Below are positions 45,377 to 56,315 of a DNA stretch of 64,000 bases, in pieces. The DNA lies in the NCBI RefSeq assembly GCF_012489685.1, contig NC_080044.1, positions 44,082,964-44,146,963 on the forward strand, given 5' to 3'. A program made the position numbers and the translations under genes. The notes under the pieces are model-generated. The model had not been told where the DNA came from. It saw only the letters and a program-made list of their open reading frames with translations, and made no database searches. The stretch is from Lotus japonicus. Taxonomy: Eukaryota > Streptophyta > Magnoliopsida > Fabales > Fabaceae. Positions within the stretch are counted from its first letter, which is position 1. Every line of letters starts with the position of its first letter.

Positions 45377-45881
45377 ATTTGTAATTTGTTTTTATTTTGT
45401 TAAGTCAATTTTATCTTTGGGCCTTGCCCTTTTGTTTGTCCTTTCCAATCATGTAATGCTTCGCCACTTCCTTACTTTTTAACAAAGTTTGTTTAAGTTC
45501 TTCTGTTGTTTCCATGTTGTTACCTTGATGTTGTTTACCAGATTTTGTTGTTATTTAGGTCTATATACCTTAGTCGATTTTTCGACGAGGCTTGGTTTCT
45601 AGTGGCCACTAGACTTGCCAAGGCTTTTAACATTTGATGGCGATACTTTCTTATTCCGAAAGGTTTACTCGCGGTATTGCATACCTTGATACGATTTGCA
45701 TTGCATGAACTCGTAATATAAATTAAAAAATATAGGCGATTCTGTTGAAATGATCTTTTCATTAATTTTCTTTCACATGGGAACAATTGTCCCTTCATTA
45801 CATATGTCGCCACATTAAAAACCTTTCCAAAGAAAGGGAAAAAGAGTGCGACTTCATTCACCTTTGTTGTTCTTTGTCTTT
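45377..45881. other. Region between antisense gene end and pol end
   Basis: Contains the 3'UTR of the antisense gene, AT-rich with no clear single polyadenylation signal, and lies immediately downstream of the pol stop on the other strand. The two transcription units converge here. Confidence 0.6.
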
Positions 45882-48800
45882 TTAACTAAAACATTGCTTC
45901 AGATGTGAGGCGTTCCATGTCCGTGGGACCCTCTGACCATTAAGTTGTTCCAACTTATAAGCTCCTCCTCCGACATCGCCTATAATCCTGTAAGGCCCGC
46001 CCCAATTGGGTGAAAGTTTGTTGTGTTTGTCGGGTATTGTATTTTTTCGGAGCACTAAGTCTCCTACCCTCATCTTTCTTGGCACTACTTTCGTTGTGAA
46101 TTTTCTTGCAATCTTCACTTTTCCCGCCTCATTTCTTATGTGTGCCTCCCGTTGTTCCTCTGGCAACATAATTAGATTTGCTATCAGATTTTCCCCGTTG
46201 TCATTCTCATTAAACCGAGACACTCGCCAACTTTGGTTTTCTATTTCCACTGGGAGCATGGCGTCAGTCCCATAGGTTAAACGATACAGGGTTTCCTTTG
46301 TGCTTGATTGTTCAGTAGTGTTATATGCCCAAAGAACGCCTGGTAATTCCTCCGCCCAACACCCTTTTGCTTCATCCAACTTCTTTTTTAAGCCTTTCAA
46401 AATAACTTTATTAGCTGACTCGGCCTGTCCATTAGTTTGTGGGTGTTCTACCGAGGCAAATCTCATCTCGATTCCCATTTCTGCACAAAATTCCCGGGTG
46501 ACATTACTTGTAAATTGGGTCTTATTGTCCATTACCAAAGCCATGGGAACCCCAAATCTGCACACAATTCTTCGCCATAGGAAATTCTTGACCTTGACCG
46601 CCGTGATAGTCGCCACTGCTTCAGCTTCTATCCATTTGGTGAAGTAATCAACCGCCACGATGATATACTTCATTTGTGCCTTCGCTACCGGGAATGGTCC
46701 CAAAATGTCAGTCCCCCACATAGCAAATGGCCAAGGTGCCATCATGGTGGTTAATTCCTCCGGCGGGGCCTTATGCAAATCAGAAAAGACTTGACATTTT
46801 CCACATTTCTTAACATATTCCAGACAGTCCTTCTTCAATGTGGGCCAGTAGAATCCTGCTCTCAAAACTTTTACTGCCAAGGATCGCCCACCAATATGAC
46901 TGGAGCGTACTCCTTCGCGGACTTCCGCCATTATTCCCGGGGCATCCTTGGTGTCAACACATTTCAGCATAGGAGACATAATGCCTCGCCGATATAACTC
47001 CCCATCCACCAGTGTGTAGAAACTGACCTCTCTACGTTTTGCTCTTGAGTTCAAATCGTCATCCTGTGGAGGGTTCTGTAGAAATTTTTTGATTGATTCC
47101 ATCCATGAAGGCTCGCCTTCACTTATTGACTTCACTGCTTTGAACTTCACTTCCACTAAATCAATACTTGGGCGAGGCAGGGTTTCTTGAATGACTGTTT
47201 GATAATTGCCCAATCGCCCTGTACTTGCTAATTTTGCTAACACATCAGCCCTCTCATTTTGTCCCCTCGGGACATGTTCTATTTTAACATCTTTGACCTC
47301 CATCATCAATCTGCGCACCACTTCCATGTATTTGGAAAGTTGCGGATCCTTCACCTGATACTCGCCTTTCACCTGCTTAACCACTAACTGCGAATCTCCT
47401 TTGATAAATAACTTCTGGACCCCCAACTCAATGGCTAGCCTTAAGCCGACGATCAGAGCCTCATATTCAGATTGATTGTTGCTCGCCTTGAACTCGAATT
47501 TTAGAGACTGTTCAATGATCATTTTATCTGGACTTTCAATTGTTATCCCAGCCCCGCTTCCAGTGTTATTGGAGGATCCATCCACAGATAGGACCCATTC
47601 TCCTTGAGTTTTTTCGCCTTTTGTGGGCGTTAATTCCGCCACGAAGTCGATCAAACTTTGGACTGTGACTTGTCCCCTTGGCTCATATTGTATATCGTAT
47701 TCCGATAATTCAACTGACCAGCTAACCAATCGCCCGGATAAATCAGGCTTTTGAAGTACTTGCCTTAAGGGAACATCAGTTTTAACTTTGACTTGGAAAC
47801 TTTGGAAATAAGGCCTGAGGCGCCTTGCTGTTTTCAGAATCGCCAAAACCGCCTTTTCAATTTTTTGGTATCGCAGTTCAGCGCCTTGCAGGGTGTGACT
47901 TACAAAATATATAATCTTCTGTTGTTTTCCTTCTTCCTGAAGTAACACTGTGCTGACCGCCCTGTCTGTGACAGCCAGGTAAAGCATCAGAGGAACGCCT
48001 GGCGTAGGTTTGGATAGTACTGGAAACGTTGCTAATGTTTCTTTCAACTTGGAAAAAGCTTGCTCGCATTCCTCTGTCCATTGGAACTTGGAATTCTTTT
48101 TTAAACAATTGAAGAAAGGAGCCGCTTTGTCTCCCGCCATTGGCAAGAAACGTGCTAAAACCGCCATGCGTCCTGTTAATCGCTGTACTTCCTTGACGCT
48201 TGTTGGACTTTTCATTTCTAAGATCGCCTTGCCTTTATCTGGGTTTACTTCAATCCCTCTTGATGTTATCATAAAGCCCAAAAATTTTCCCCCTTGAATC
48301 CCAAACGAGCATTTCTCAGGATTTAGCTTCATTTGATATTTTCTTAATTGAGTAAATGCCTCCATAAGATCGCCGCCGTGATCACCAGCCTTGGCGGACT
48401 TTACAATCATGTCATCCACATATACCTCCATATTCCTGCCCATTTGTCTTGAAAAAATTTTATCCATGAGCCGTTGGTACGTAGCTCCTGCGTTCTTCAA
48501 ACCAAAAGGCATTGTCTTGTAACAATAATTCGCCTGATTGGTCATAAATGCTGTACTTTCCTCGTCCAAGGGATGCATCATAATTTGATTATAGCCCGAG
48601 TAAGCATCCATGAGACTTAAAAGTTCATTCCCGTAAGCTCCATCCACAAGTTTATCAACATTGGGAAGTGGATACGAATCTTTGGGGCACACTTTGTTCA
48701 AGCTTGTGTAGTCCGTGCACATTCGCCACTTTCCATTGGCTTTTTTGACCATTACCACATTGGCGAGCCACTTTGGGTACTGTACCTCACGGATGAAGCG

Positions 48801-50840
48801 AGCCTTGATTAGTTTCTCAGTCTCTAACTGTACGGCCTTGTTCTTTTCATCACTCATTCTTCGCCTTGGTTGGATGACTGGGGTCGCCCCTGGTCGTATG
48901 GCCAATTTATGAGTGATCACATTGGGGTCAATCCCTGGCACATCATTGATGGTCCATGCAAAGAGATCCAAATTATCACCTAGAAGGGTGATTAGTCTTT
49001 CCTCTTGCTCTTTTGTTAAACTGCTACCAATCTTTAAGAACTTGTCCTTGACTTGCATCTGCTTGGTTTCTTCTAGAGGTTGTGGGCAAAAATCATCAAC
49101 ATCATCTCTTGGGTCTAAACTAAATCCTTCTTGTGGAAAGATTTCTGTAATTCGATGACTTTCCTTGGCGGCCTTTCGTCCATAAAGCGCCACGCTTCGT
49201 AAATAGCACTCTCTTGCTGCATTCTGGTCTACGCGCAGTATCCCGACCTTCCCATTACAGGCTGGATACTTGACAGTTAAGTGAGCAGTTGAAATGACCG
49301 CACAGATCTTGTTGAGGGTGTCTCGCCCCAAGAGTACATTGTAGTTGGCTCTGCACGCCAAGACTAAGTACTTTACTTGAAATTTCTTAACAAACTCCCC
49401 TTCTCCAAAAGCAGTTGGTATTTCCACATATCCCCGCACATTGACACGGTCCCCTGTAAATCCTACCAAGGTTCCTTTATATGGCCTCAAATCGGATTCC
49501 TTTAACCCCAGGCGATCAAATGCATCTCCATAAATGATATCTGCCGAAGATCCCTGGGCTAAAAATACTTTCTTCGTCACATAATTGTTAACCCTGATTG
49601 TTACCACAATTGGATCGTTGTCATGGGGGATCACATGCGCAAAATCCTGAGGTGTGAATATAATAGGGGAATGATTCACCCAACACTCACCTTCGTTCGC
49701 CTCCTGTATTGAGTGTACTGCCGCCACATAGCGTTTTCTAGCCTTACTTGAAATTGCACCCCCGCCGAATCCTGCTGCAATAGATGAGCATTCCCCAACA
49801 GAATCACCCAACTCTTCAACTATCTCCTTCCCTTTGCCTTTGTCCCCTTGAGTTATCTTAGCGTCCTCTGGCGTTGTTGTGTCTTTAACGAAATTTGCCA
49901 AATGGCCAGCCTTAATCAAACGATCAATTTCCCGCCTCAAGTTCCAACAATTATCTGTCGTATGCCCCAATGCTTTGTGGTACTCGCACCACCTATTGGT
50001 ATCTACATTAGCTGGCGGCCGCCGTGGTGGTGGTGGGTACTGCACAACGTTTGTTTGCCCAACTGCCCTTAAAATGGTGCTTAAGGGTGCATTCAACTTG
50101 GTAAGTGGAACTGGAGCTGGCGAAGCACCATGCTGACCAGTTGTGGCTGCAGTGGGACCTTGAGAATTTATGTGCCATGTATTTTGAAATCCTGGTTTGG
50201 AGTTTTGATATGGTCCCGGTCTTGGTACACGGGGGGTTTGTGCTACCCTGGTTTCCTTCCCCGCCTTAGGTTTATCCTGTGACACCCCGCCGGATTGGGC
50301 TTGCTTGCGTCCTTCCTCTCTTTCTTGTTTTTTCTGATCATCTTGCTCAATTAATATGAATTCCTGAACACGGGCACGAAGGTCCATCATGTCTTTTGCT
50401 GGTCGCCTCGTTAAGTCCCGATTCAAATCACCCGCCCGGAGACCATTTTTGAAAGACGCCAAACATACGTCCGGATTGTCCTCCTCCAACTGAACCGCCA
50501 TCTTGCTGAAGCGTGCCATGTAGGTTTTTAACTTTTCCCCTGGTTGCTGATGTATGCTGATAAGATCAAACATTGTAGCTTTTGTGGTTTTATTGGCGGA
50601 GAATTGAGTCAGAAACTTAGTAGATAGATCGGTGAAATTATCGATGGAGAAGGGCGGTTGTCTAATGAACCACTGCATCACCATGCCTTTAAATGTAGAA
50701 GGCAACAATCGACACTTTACCGCATCCGTTGCCCCGCCGATCACCATTTTAGTGTTGAAATATCTCAAGTGTTCCATAGGATCAGTGTCGCCAGAGAAGG
50801 CGTCCAGTGCCATGGTCTGCAGGTGCTTTGGTATACCCAC
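45882..50840 (-). CDS. pol: Gag-Pol polyprotein of Tat element E (1652 codons open)
   Basis: The frame is open upstream of 50840 to about 50890 without ATG, so 50840 is not a true start. Domains: gag (residues 1-170, FSGDTDPMEHLRYFNTKM), zinc-knuckle-like CEYHKALGHTTDNC (about 287), protease (about 420-540), RT (about 640-830) with YVDD at 807-810, RNase H (about 930-1040), second RNase H (about 1080-1220; VDGSS, SEYEAL, GDSQLVV, ADVLAK), integrase zinc-binding region (KKCGKCQ), and integrase core with D in WGTDILG, D in VMDNKTQF and E in NGQAESAN at D-35-E spacing. The protease motif reads LAQGSSADI: the catalytic Asp is Ala (codon GCC, 49557-49559). The first His of the zinc finger appears to be Arg (EVREGV). 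Confidence 0.95.
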   Translation of the reverse strand: MGIPKHLQTMALDAFSGDTDPMEHLRYFNTKMVIGGATDAVKCRLLPSTFKGMVMQWFIRQPPFSIDNFTDLSTKFLTQFSANKTTKATMFDLISIHQQPGEKLKTYMARFSKMAVQLEEDNPDVCLASFKNGLRAGDLNRDLTRRPAKDMMDLRARVQEFILIEQDDQKKQEREEGRKQAQSGGVSQDKPKAGKETRVAQTPRVPRPGPYQNSKPGFQNTWHINSQGPTAATTGQHGASPAPVPLTKLNAPLSTILRAVGQTNVVQYPPPPRRPPANVDTNRWCEYHKALGHTTDNCWNLRREIDRLIKAGHLANFVKDTTTPEDAKITQGDKGKGKEIVEELGDSVGECSSIAAGFGGGAISSKARKRYVAAVHSIQEANEGECWVNHSPIIFTPQDFAHVIPHDNDPIVVTIRVNNYVTKKVFLAQGSSADIIYGDAFDRLGLKESDLRPYKGTLVGFTGDRVNVRGYVEIPTAFGEGEFVKKFQVKYLVLACRANYNVLLGRDTLNKICAVISTAHLTVKYPACNGKVGILRVDQNAARECYLRSVALYGRKAAKESHRITEIFPQEGFSLDPRDDVDDFCPQPLEETKQMQVKDKFLKIGSSLTKEQEERLITLLGDNLDLFAWTINDVPGIDPNVITHKLAIRPGATPVIQPRRRMSDEKNKAVQLETEKLIKARFIREVQYPKWLANVVMVKKANGKWRMCTDYTSLNKVCPKDSYPLPNVDKLVDGAYGNELLSLMDAYSGYNQIMMHPLDEESTAFMTNQANYCYKTMPFGLKNAGATYQRLMDKIFSRQMGRNMEVYVDDMIVKSAKAGDHGGDLMEAFTQLRKYQMKLNPEKCSFGIQGGKFLGFMITSRGIEVNPDKGKAILEMKSPTSVKEVQRLTGRMAVLARFLPMAGDKAAPFFNCLKKNSKFQWTEECEQAFSKLKETLATFPVLSKPTPGVPLMLYLAVTDRAVSTVLLQEEGKQQKIIYFVSHTLQGAELRYQKIEKAVLAILKTARRLRPYFQSFQVKVKTDVPLRQVLQKPDLSGRLVSWSVELSEYDIQYEPRGQVTVQSLIDFVAELTPTKGEKTQGEWVLSVDGSSNNTGSGAGITIESPDKMIIEQSLKFEFKASNNQSEYEALIVGLRLAIELGVQKLFIKGDSQLVVKQVKGEYQVKDPQLSKYMEVVRRLMMEVKDVKIEHVPRGQNERADVLAKLASTGRLGNYQTVIQETLPRPSIDLVEVKFKAVKSISEGEPSWMESIKKFLQNPPQDDDLNSRAKRREVSFYTLVDGELYRRGIMSPMLKCVDTKDAPGIMAEVREGVRSSHIGGRSLAVKVLRAGFYWPTLKKDCLEYVKKCGKCQVFSDLHKAPPEELTTMMAPWPFAMWGTDILGPFPVAKAQMKYIIVAVDYFTKWIEAEAVATITAVKVKNFLWRRIVCRFGVPMALVMDNKTQFTSNVTREFCAEMGIEMRFASVEHPQTNGQAESANKVILKGLKKKLDEAKGCWAEELPGVLWAYNTTEQSSTKETLYRLTYGTDAMLPVEIENQSWRVSRFNENDNGENLIANLIMLPEEQREAHIRNEAGKVKIARKFTTKVVPRKMRVGDLVLRKNTIPDKHNKLSPNWGGPYRIIGDVGGGAYKLEQLNGQRVPRTWNASHLKQCFS

Positions 50841-50889
50841 CCGTGTGATGGCGGGAACAAAAGGCTGGAACTCGACAACATCCTCAGCC

Positions 50890-51331
50890 TCGACCGTTGT
50901 TCTTGCTTATAGTCTTGTCGTTGGGTTAAATACTCCACCTGGGCTTGCAACTGCTCGTTCTGGCTTTGTACTTTTTGCAAAGTATCCAACATTTGTTGCA
51001 AGGCCGCCGGAGTGATTCCCGTCACTACTTCTGGTGCTTTTCTCGGAACGCTGTTTTTGAAGTCGTCCAGATTCACGTATTTAGGCGGCGCTGATCGCCG
51101 CCTGACTCCTGGATCTGATCTAGCGATCAGATCTGAAGGTCTTCCCGGAGCAGCATTCACCAACGACACCGGTGACTGTGCCACCGAGTGAACCCCTTCC
51201 GAAGAAGCCTCCTGCTCCGGCTCTTGAGGTACTTCATGGTTGTTGTGTCGTCCGCCGCCGCGGCCGCCGTGACGACCACCCCCCCTCCGGCGATGATCTC
51301 GGCGGCCCACGCCACACGAACGGGTTTCCAT
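50890..51331 (-). pseudogene. gag: Gag N-terminus of element E, frameshifted from Pol
   Basis: ATG 51331 (METRSCGVGRRDHRRRGGG) opens an Arg/Gly-rich start, a Pro/Ser-rich linker and a coiled coil (LQKVQSQNEQLQAQVEYL, about residues 117-134). Near 50890 the Gag continuation (TTVEAEDVVEFQPFV) lies in another phase, showing a one-base indel; the present phase runs on without homology to 50765. Apart from this break Gag would be continuous with the large frame. Confidence 0.8.
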
Positions 51332-51375
51332 GGATCTTAAAGCTCACCGTCTACGTCAAGTTGTAGATCGAGGTA

Positions 51376-51395
51376 AGACCCACAGACGGCGCTAA
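51376..51395 (-). promoter_or_regulatory. Primer-binding site of element E
   Basis: Minus-strand TTAGCGCCGTCTGTGGGTCT follows the LTR directly. This GGCGCCGTCTGTGGG-type PBS is common in Tat elements. Confidence 0.8.
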
Positions 51396-51763
51396 TGTTC
51401 CGTACTAGGGAGATCTGACGTAGAAGACTGACAGAAAGTAAACCCTAGCAGAGTACTAAAAATATCATAAAATGAATATTCTCATTAAATGTTCAAAAGG
51501 TACTTTTTACAAGGTGTTGACCTCTCCTTTTATAGAGGAAGTGATCATGATGTGGACTTTTACTGTACTTGGGCCTGACAACCGGGGCCCAAGTCTCTAT
51601 GCATATAAGACAAATCTAAAGGAATCTTCCAGCTGGCGTGTGGGCCTGACTAAAGGAAGGGCGGGATTCGATGTTGTTCCGTGAATCCCGCCAAGGTGTC
51701 TTTCGTTCATCTGATTACTCGATTTGGGCGGGCATAAGTATCCTTTATGTCCCGCCCATTCCA
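51396..51763 (-). repeat. 5' LTR of element E (368 bp)
   Basis: Same length as 42191-42558; differs at aaagga/aaatga, gtattt/gtactt and cccacc/cccgcc. Confidence 0.96.
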
Positions 51764-52903
51764 GTCAGCTTGGAAGATATGTCCTCGGTATAACGCCCGA
51801 CTCTAAGTTGTAATAATCATTCCCATTTTTAAAGAAAATGATCAATATCCAATATCCCACATGTCATCAAAACCTAGATTCTGAGTATAATCCTTGAAAT
51901 ATCTTTGTTTTCAAATCTAGGTTACTGTAATACTCCTTCTAAACCGTACTTGTCTATAAATCTCGTCCTGAAAGCTTCTTCTCCAAACCGCTATTTTACC
52001 TATACTCAACCAACAACAAGCTACTTGATCATTAAAGCTAACCCGTCTTTCGACTACGTACCTTCATATTCTTTAAGGATTTTTAGTCCTAATTTATTTG
52101 TGAGTTTCATGGGTTGTTGTGAAGTAATTCTAATACACCTACCGCATGATGCTTGACCAAGGCAAAACCTGATGGACTAGCTGTGTTAACCTTTTTTAAT
52201 TTTATTTTTTCTTAGTAATGTATGTAGTCTTGTCGTGCTATAATCAATCCCACTAAATCCAAAAAAAAAAATTGATCTATTGCCTTTTTAAAAAGCATAA
52301 AAGTAGATTAAATTGAAATTTAACATTTCACGAATTAACAAAGGAATCAACCGAATGAGGTCTCATCACTGATCCACCTCGAAAAGGCTTACAATACATG
52401 TTCTTAAAGCGGTCTTAAAATTGGTAGCAAATTATTAATGGAATTGTCAGTGTTGGTAGTAGGAAAGGGAGGGTGGGTGGTGTTTTAATTTATGAGCCAC
52501 CAGTGTGTGGTAGTATGCATTGGCTTCCGTTTTCTGATGATCATGATAATGGCAGTCACAAGAAGAAGCAGTAGCGCAGACATAGCAGAGAGAGAAAGAG
52601 GGAAAAGAAAAAGGACTCATAAAAGAGGTAATGAGGAAACACCATGAAGGTGTGGGGGAAGTGGTGGTGGGTCTCTCTTTTGTATTTGGTGCAAATAAAT
52701 CGACCGCAATTCTACTCGTTCACCCATGTGTTTTTACTATATATTAAGATTTAGTTAGTCAACATACTCTCTTTAATGTGTTAAAATTAATTTATCCAAT
52801 AGATACTGATCGCAATGGTTAGTAGTGAATGTTTAATTTGAACCGTTTATGTAGTAAAAAATTCAATCCTTAAAATAGTTAAAAAATTTATGAAAAAACT
52901 ATT
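51764..52903. other. Intergenic DNA between elements E and D
   Basis: Continues the sequence interrupted at 42190. A run of 11 A at about 52260 and AT-rich DNA follow. Frames (for example 51905-52156) are unsupported. The part around 52440-52700 is less AT-rich, with GA-rich and GGTGG motifs that could be remnant promoter or UTR, but I see no gene. Confidence 0.55.
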
Positions 52904-53643
52904 TGTTGGCCCAAGAAAGAAAAATACATTCAGCCCAAAACACTCAAGGTAGTCGAATTCTGACTAAAGAAAGGAAAAGGAAAACGCACCAAGTCAAGGG
53001 GGCAGCCAAATTCGACAACAACAATTACTACTAAACACAGGCACATGTAACACGTGCCACATTGACCAAGTCAAATTCTCCCCACGATGGTCGAAAACGT
53101 GGCCAGGAAACGGTTGAGGCAGTTGAGAAACACGACCCCCACCACTACGCATGAAACTTCCGGAGCAAGCATCAGATCGTGGGGAATCAGACCCACTAAC
53201 CCGTCTGACAAGGAAGAAAACCGCCAGGGACACGCAAGACGTGGAGCTCTATAAATAGGAAAATCTGATTCAGAAAAGGGGTTCCCAACTCAAACTCTGA
53301 AAAATTCACTAAAAGCTCTAATGTCCGCATCAATGAGACTCAGGGAGCGAGGCGTGATGATGGAAGAGTATGTTGCAGAACCAGCATTTTTAGTTTTCTT
53401 GTATTAAGCTTGTTTAGTTTCTTGTCGAATTCTACATCTTTGATAGTGTTCATGTTATTTTGATTCATCTGACTTTATGTAATCGATCCTTATGTAATTA
53501 AATCCAGTTTTCTTCACCATTGTCGAAAAACACTAGTTCACACACGACACTTTGGCAAGACGTTTTCTCAAAAGGACCCTGAAATCTAAACTTCCTTTAG
53601 TCGAACTAAGAGGATATTTGTTTACCAAAAATCCGTGTAAACA
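52904..53643 (+). repeat. 5' LTR of element D (740 bp)
   Basis: Starts TGTTGGCCC and ends CGTGTAAACA, with TGTT...AACA inverted ends, directly before a PBS. Has a TATA box at 53250. The left limit rests on the inverted end only. Confidence 0.65.
53250..53258 (+). promoter_or_regulatory. TATA box in LTR of element D
   Basis: TATAAATAG, followed by a plausible transcription start near 53280. Confidence 0.6.
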
Positions 53644-53665
53644 AATTGGCACGCCCAGTGGGACC
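53644..53665 (+). promoter_or_regulatory. Primer-binding site of element D
   Basis: TTGGCACGCCCAGTGGGACC begins one base after the LTR end. The tRNA was not identified. Confidence 0.65.
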
Positions 53666-53759
53666 GTTTTTGTGAAAACTAAGTTTTACAGAAGCGTTTT
53701 GTGTGTTTAGTTTATTGCATGCTATTTGGTATTTGTTACTTGCCTTGATTGTGATTTAT

Positions 53760-56315
53760 ATGCACCTGAGAAGTGGTAAGACTATAAGTATGGCAAGCAA
53801 TCGAGGAAGAACCTCCCCCCAAGGGTCTAACGTGGGCAATCAGGGTAGCCCCGGGGGAAGTAGTGGTAATAATAATGAAGAAGTGTCTACTGGGATGGGA
53901 CCTGGCGCCACTATGCCAACCCAGAATGTGGCAATCTCTGCAGTTGCAGAAATGCCTGTATCTACATCAGTGCAGGCACAAATTGTTCCAACTATTACGA
54001 GAGGAGACATGCCTTATGGTATGCCTATGTCTGTAATGCAAGGCATACAGGGCTCATACTCGACATTCCCCGAGAATGTTCCCCCATTTAGCATACCCCC
54101 CTTTGGGGCAAACGGAACAATGTTGAACTTAGGGAGTCAAGTCAGCCCTCATGGCCCTATCCCTAGGTCCAGTTCACAGATTTATTTGTCTACAGGTATG
54201 AACACTGGTTCACTTCAAGCCATTAGGCAGCAAGTAGATGATAGTAACCATGAAATGGTTAACATGCAATCTCGACAGATAGGTGAACTAATTAACCCTG
54301 TACTCCAAAATAGTAATGCCAATAATCAGCATTTGACACGTCAAATGGATCGTTTGGCTACAGCCCTGGGGGCACCAGTCGAAATGCAACCAGCACCAGG
54401 GATTAACCAAATCCCATTGCCTAACCATGTCCCTGCCCCTGTGCGCTATCAAGCGCCACAACGCCAAGATATGGGGGCAAACCCTTTGTTTGAGGGAAAC
54501 GAGGCAATGCAACCACCATTGCAAAATGTGTACATGGTAAACAGGGAAGAACACGCTGATGGTGTGCTAGAAAGAATTCGACACCAGAACGCTGGGGGGC
54601 AACAAAATGTTTCTGCCGTAGTGGAACAGTTGTTGAACCAACATGGCTTCAACGTGGGTTTCGCGAATAGACCCCATTTTGTGTCGGCCTTTACAGAGGA
54701 AGTTCTCGAATCAGAGCTTCCTCGAGGCTGGAAGGTCCCCAAATTCACTAAGTTCTCCGGGGATTCAGGAGAGTCTACTGTAGAACACATAGCCAGGTAC
54801 CAAATCGAAGCAGGGGACTTAGCCATCAATGAAAACTTGAAAATGAAGTACTTCCCGAGTTCCCTAACTAAGAATGCATTTACCTGGTTCACCACCCTCG
54901 CTCCTAGGTCAGTCCATACATGGGCCCAGTTGGAAAGAATTTTCCACGAACAATTCTTTAGGGGAGAGTGCAAAGTGAGTTTGAAAGATTTGGCTAGTGT
55001 CAAAAGAAAGCCAGCAGAGTCCATTGATGATTATCTAAACAGGTTTAGGATGCTTAAATCCCGATGTTTCACTCATGTCCCTGAACATGAGCTAGTCGTC
55101 TTAGCCGCTGGTGGTCTAGAGTATTCTATTAGGAAGAAAATCGATACTCAATATATTCGAGATATGTCCCTACTCGCAGACAGAGTGAGGCACATCGAAT
55201 TACTAAAGGCTGAGAAATCCGAGGAAAAGGCCAAGACCACTAAGTGGCCAAAGAAGGAGAAAGTAGCGTACATAGACACTGACCCAGTGTGTCAAAGTCC
55301 ATGTGTCTATCGAGAAATCCCTACGGATGTTGACATAAATGATGTCAATCTGGCTGAACTCCAGCCAGGCGATCATTATGTTTGTTTGTAAGGCATTGAA
55401 ACTATATGAAAACAAACTTGGGGAAGAAAGCCCCAAGAATACCATTCCTGCAGTAAAACTTATACTTTTGATGTGACCAAATGTGATGCAATCTATGATA
55501 TACTTGTGTCTGATGGTTTGCTTGTGGTCCCTAAAGACCAAAAACTTCCTTCTCCTGAGCAAAGGAAAGGGAAAAAATACTGCAAAAATCACAACTTTTT
55601 TGGTCATTGGACCTCACAGTGTGTTCGTTTCAGGGATCTTGTGCAGGGGGCATTGGATTCAGGAAGACTCAAGTATGATGAAAAAGCCAAAAACCAAATG
55701 AAGATTGACTCTGACCCATTGCAGATAGCTGAGGCCAACTATGTAGAGCCTTTCTACATTGGCATGGTCGACATTTCTGAAAAGCTAGATCTGGGTTTGA
55801 CACTTGGAGAGGCGAAGGAGGAAAACATTGCTATTGAAGAATCAGAGGTCGAGAAAGAGGTGAGCTTAGAGGAGGTTTACCCCAAGGCCGGAGAAACTCT
55901 TGTTGAGTTTTTGTCCCGGAGCAAAGATGGCGAGAAAGAAGTCATGAAGTGCCCTCGATGCAGCGCCGTTTTCGATAAATCTGCAGCCAAAGCCTACCAA
56001 GATTCTGAAATGAAGAAGTATTACCAGAACAAAATGCCTGTGTCTAGGAGGTTGAAATACCCCCATGAGGAGTGGGTTGAAAGAGGTCAGGAACTCGATG
56101 GCCATAAAGGCCAAAAGTCGAGGAATAAAGACAAGACTTACGTTCCTGATGCTGAGTTGCCAAAGAATCAATGGTTCAGGCCAGCACCTCCAAGACCAAA
56201 ACAACACCAAAAGTGGCAGAAAATCGACTTGGGCCAGGGATCCTCTTACATCAACAACTCCCGTGTGTCGCGAAGCTACTCCTATGGCTCTGGGAACTAC
56301 TATGCTCCTGAGTAA
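53760..56315 (+). pseudogene. gag: Gag of element D, frameshifted
   Basis: The likely start is ATG 53760 (MHLRSGKTISMASNRGRTS). A Gln/Pro/Asn-rich part precedes a retrotransposon gag core (EHIARYQIEAGDLAINENLK, FTWFTTLAPRSVHTWAQL, ESIDDYLNRFRMLKSRCF). TAA at 55389-55391 follows a tttgtttg duplication, so a 4-bp insertion probably caused the break. The original frame is regained by about 55460 and continues (KCDAIYDILVSDGLLVV) through a Cys/His motif CKNHNFFGHWTSQC to TAA/TGA stops at 56313-56315. It was probably continuous with the following protease part. Confidence 0.8.

Larger units (their letters stand above)
42191..51763 (-). mobile_element. Element E: young Tat-lineage Ty3/gypsy element with antisense gene
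   Basis: Complete, 9573 bp, TSD gtcag on both sides (42186-42190 and 51764-51768). Two 368-bp LTRs differ at three positions. Minus-strand order: 5' LTR, PBS (51395-51376), gag, protease, RT, RNase H, second RNase H, integrase, then a region carrying an antisense gene on +, polypurine tract and 3' LTR. The second RNase H and an antisense ORF before the 3' LTR are known hallmarks of the Tat lineage. One gag frameshift and a lost protease Asp suggest this copy is not fully functional despite its youth. Confidence 0.95.

Noticed and set aside
50632..51015. Plus-strand ORF of 127 codons opposite gag of element E
   Set aside because: Overlaps a well-supported gag on the other strand; no TATA box, splice signals or homologue, unlike the antisense gene at 43219.
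51905..52156. 83-codon ORF between elements E and D
   Set aside because: No domain and no promoter or splice evidence; expected by chance in this length.
52440..52700. Possible promoter or 5'UTR of a host gene
   Set aside because: Base composition is suggestive but no ORF follows before the D LTR at 52904.
54449..55024. Minus-strand ORF of 191 codons opposite gag of element D
   Set aside because: Shadow of the D gag frame; no domain and no conserved counterpart.
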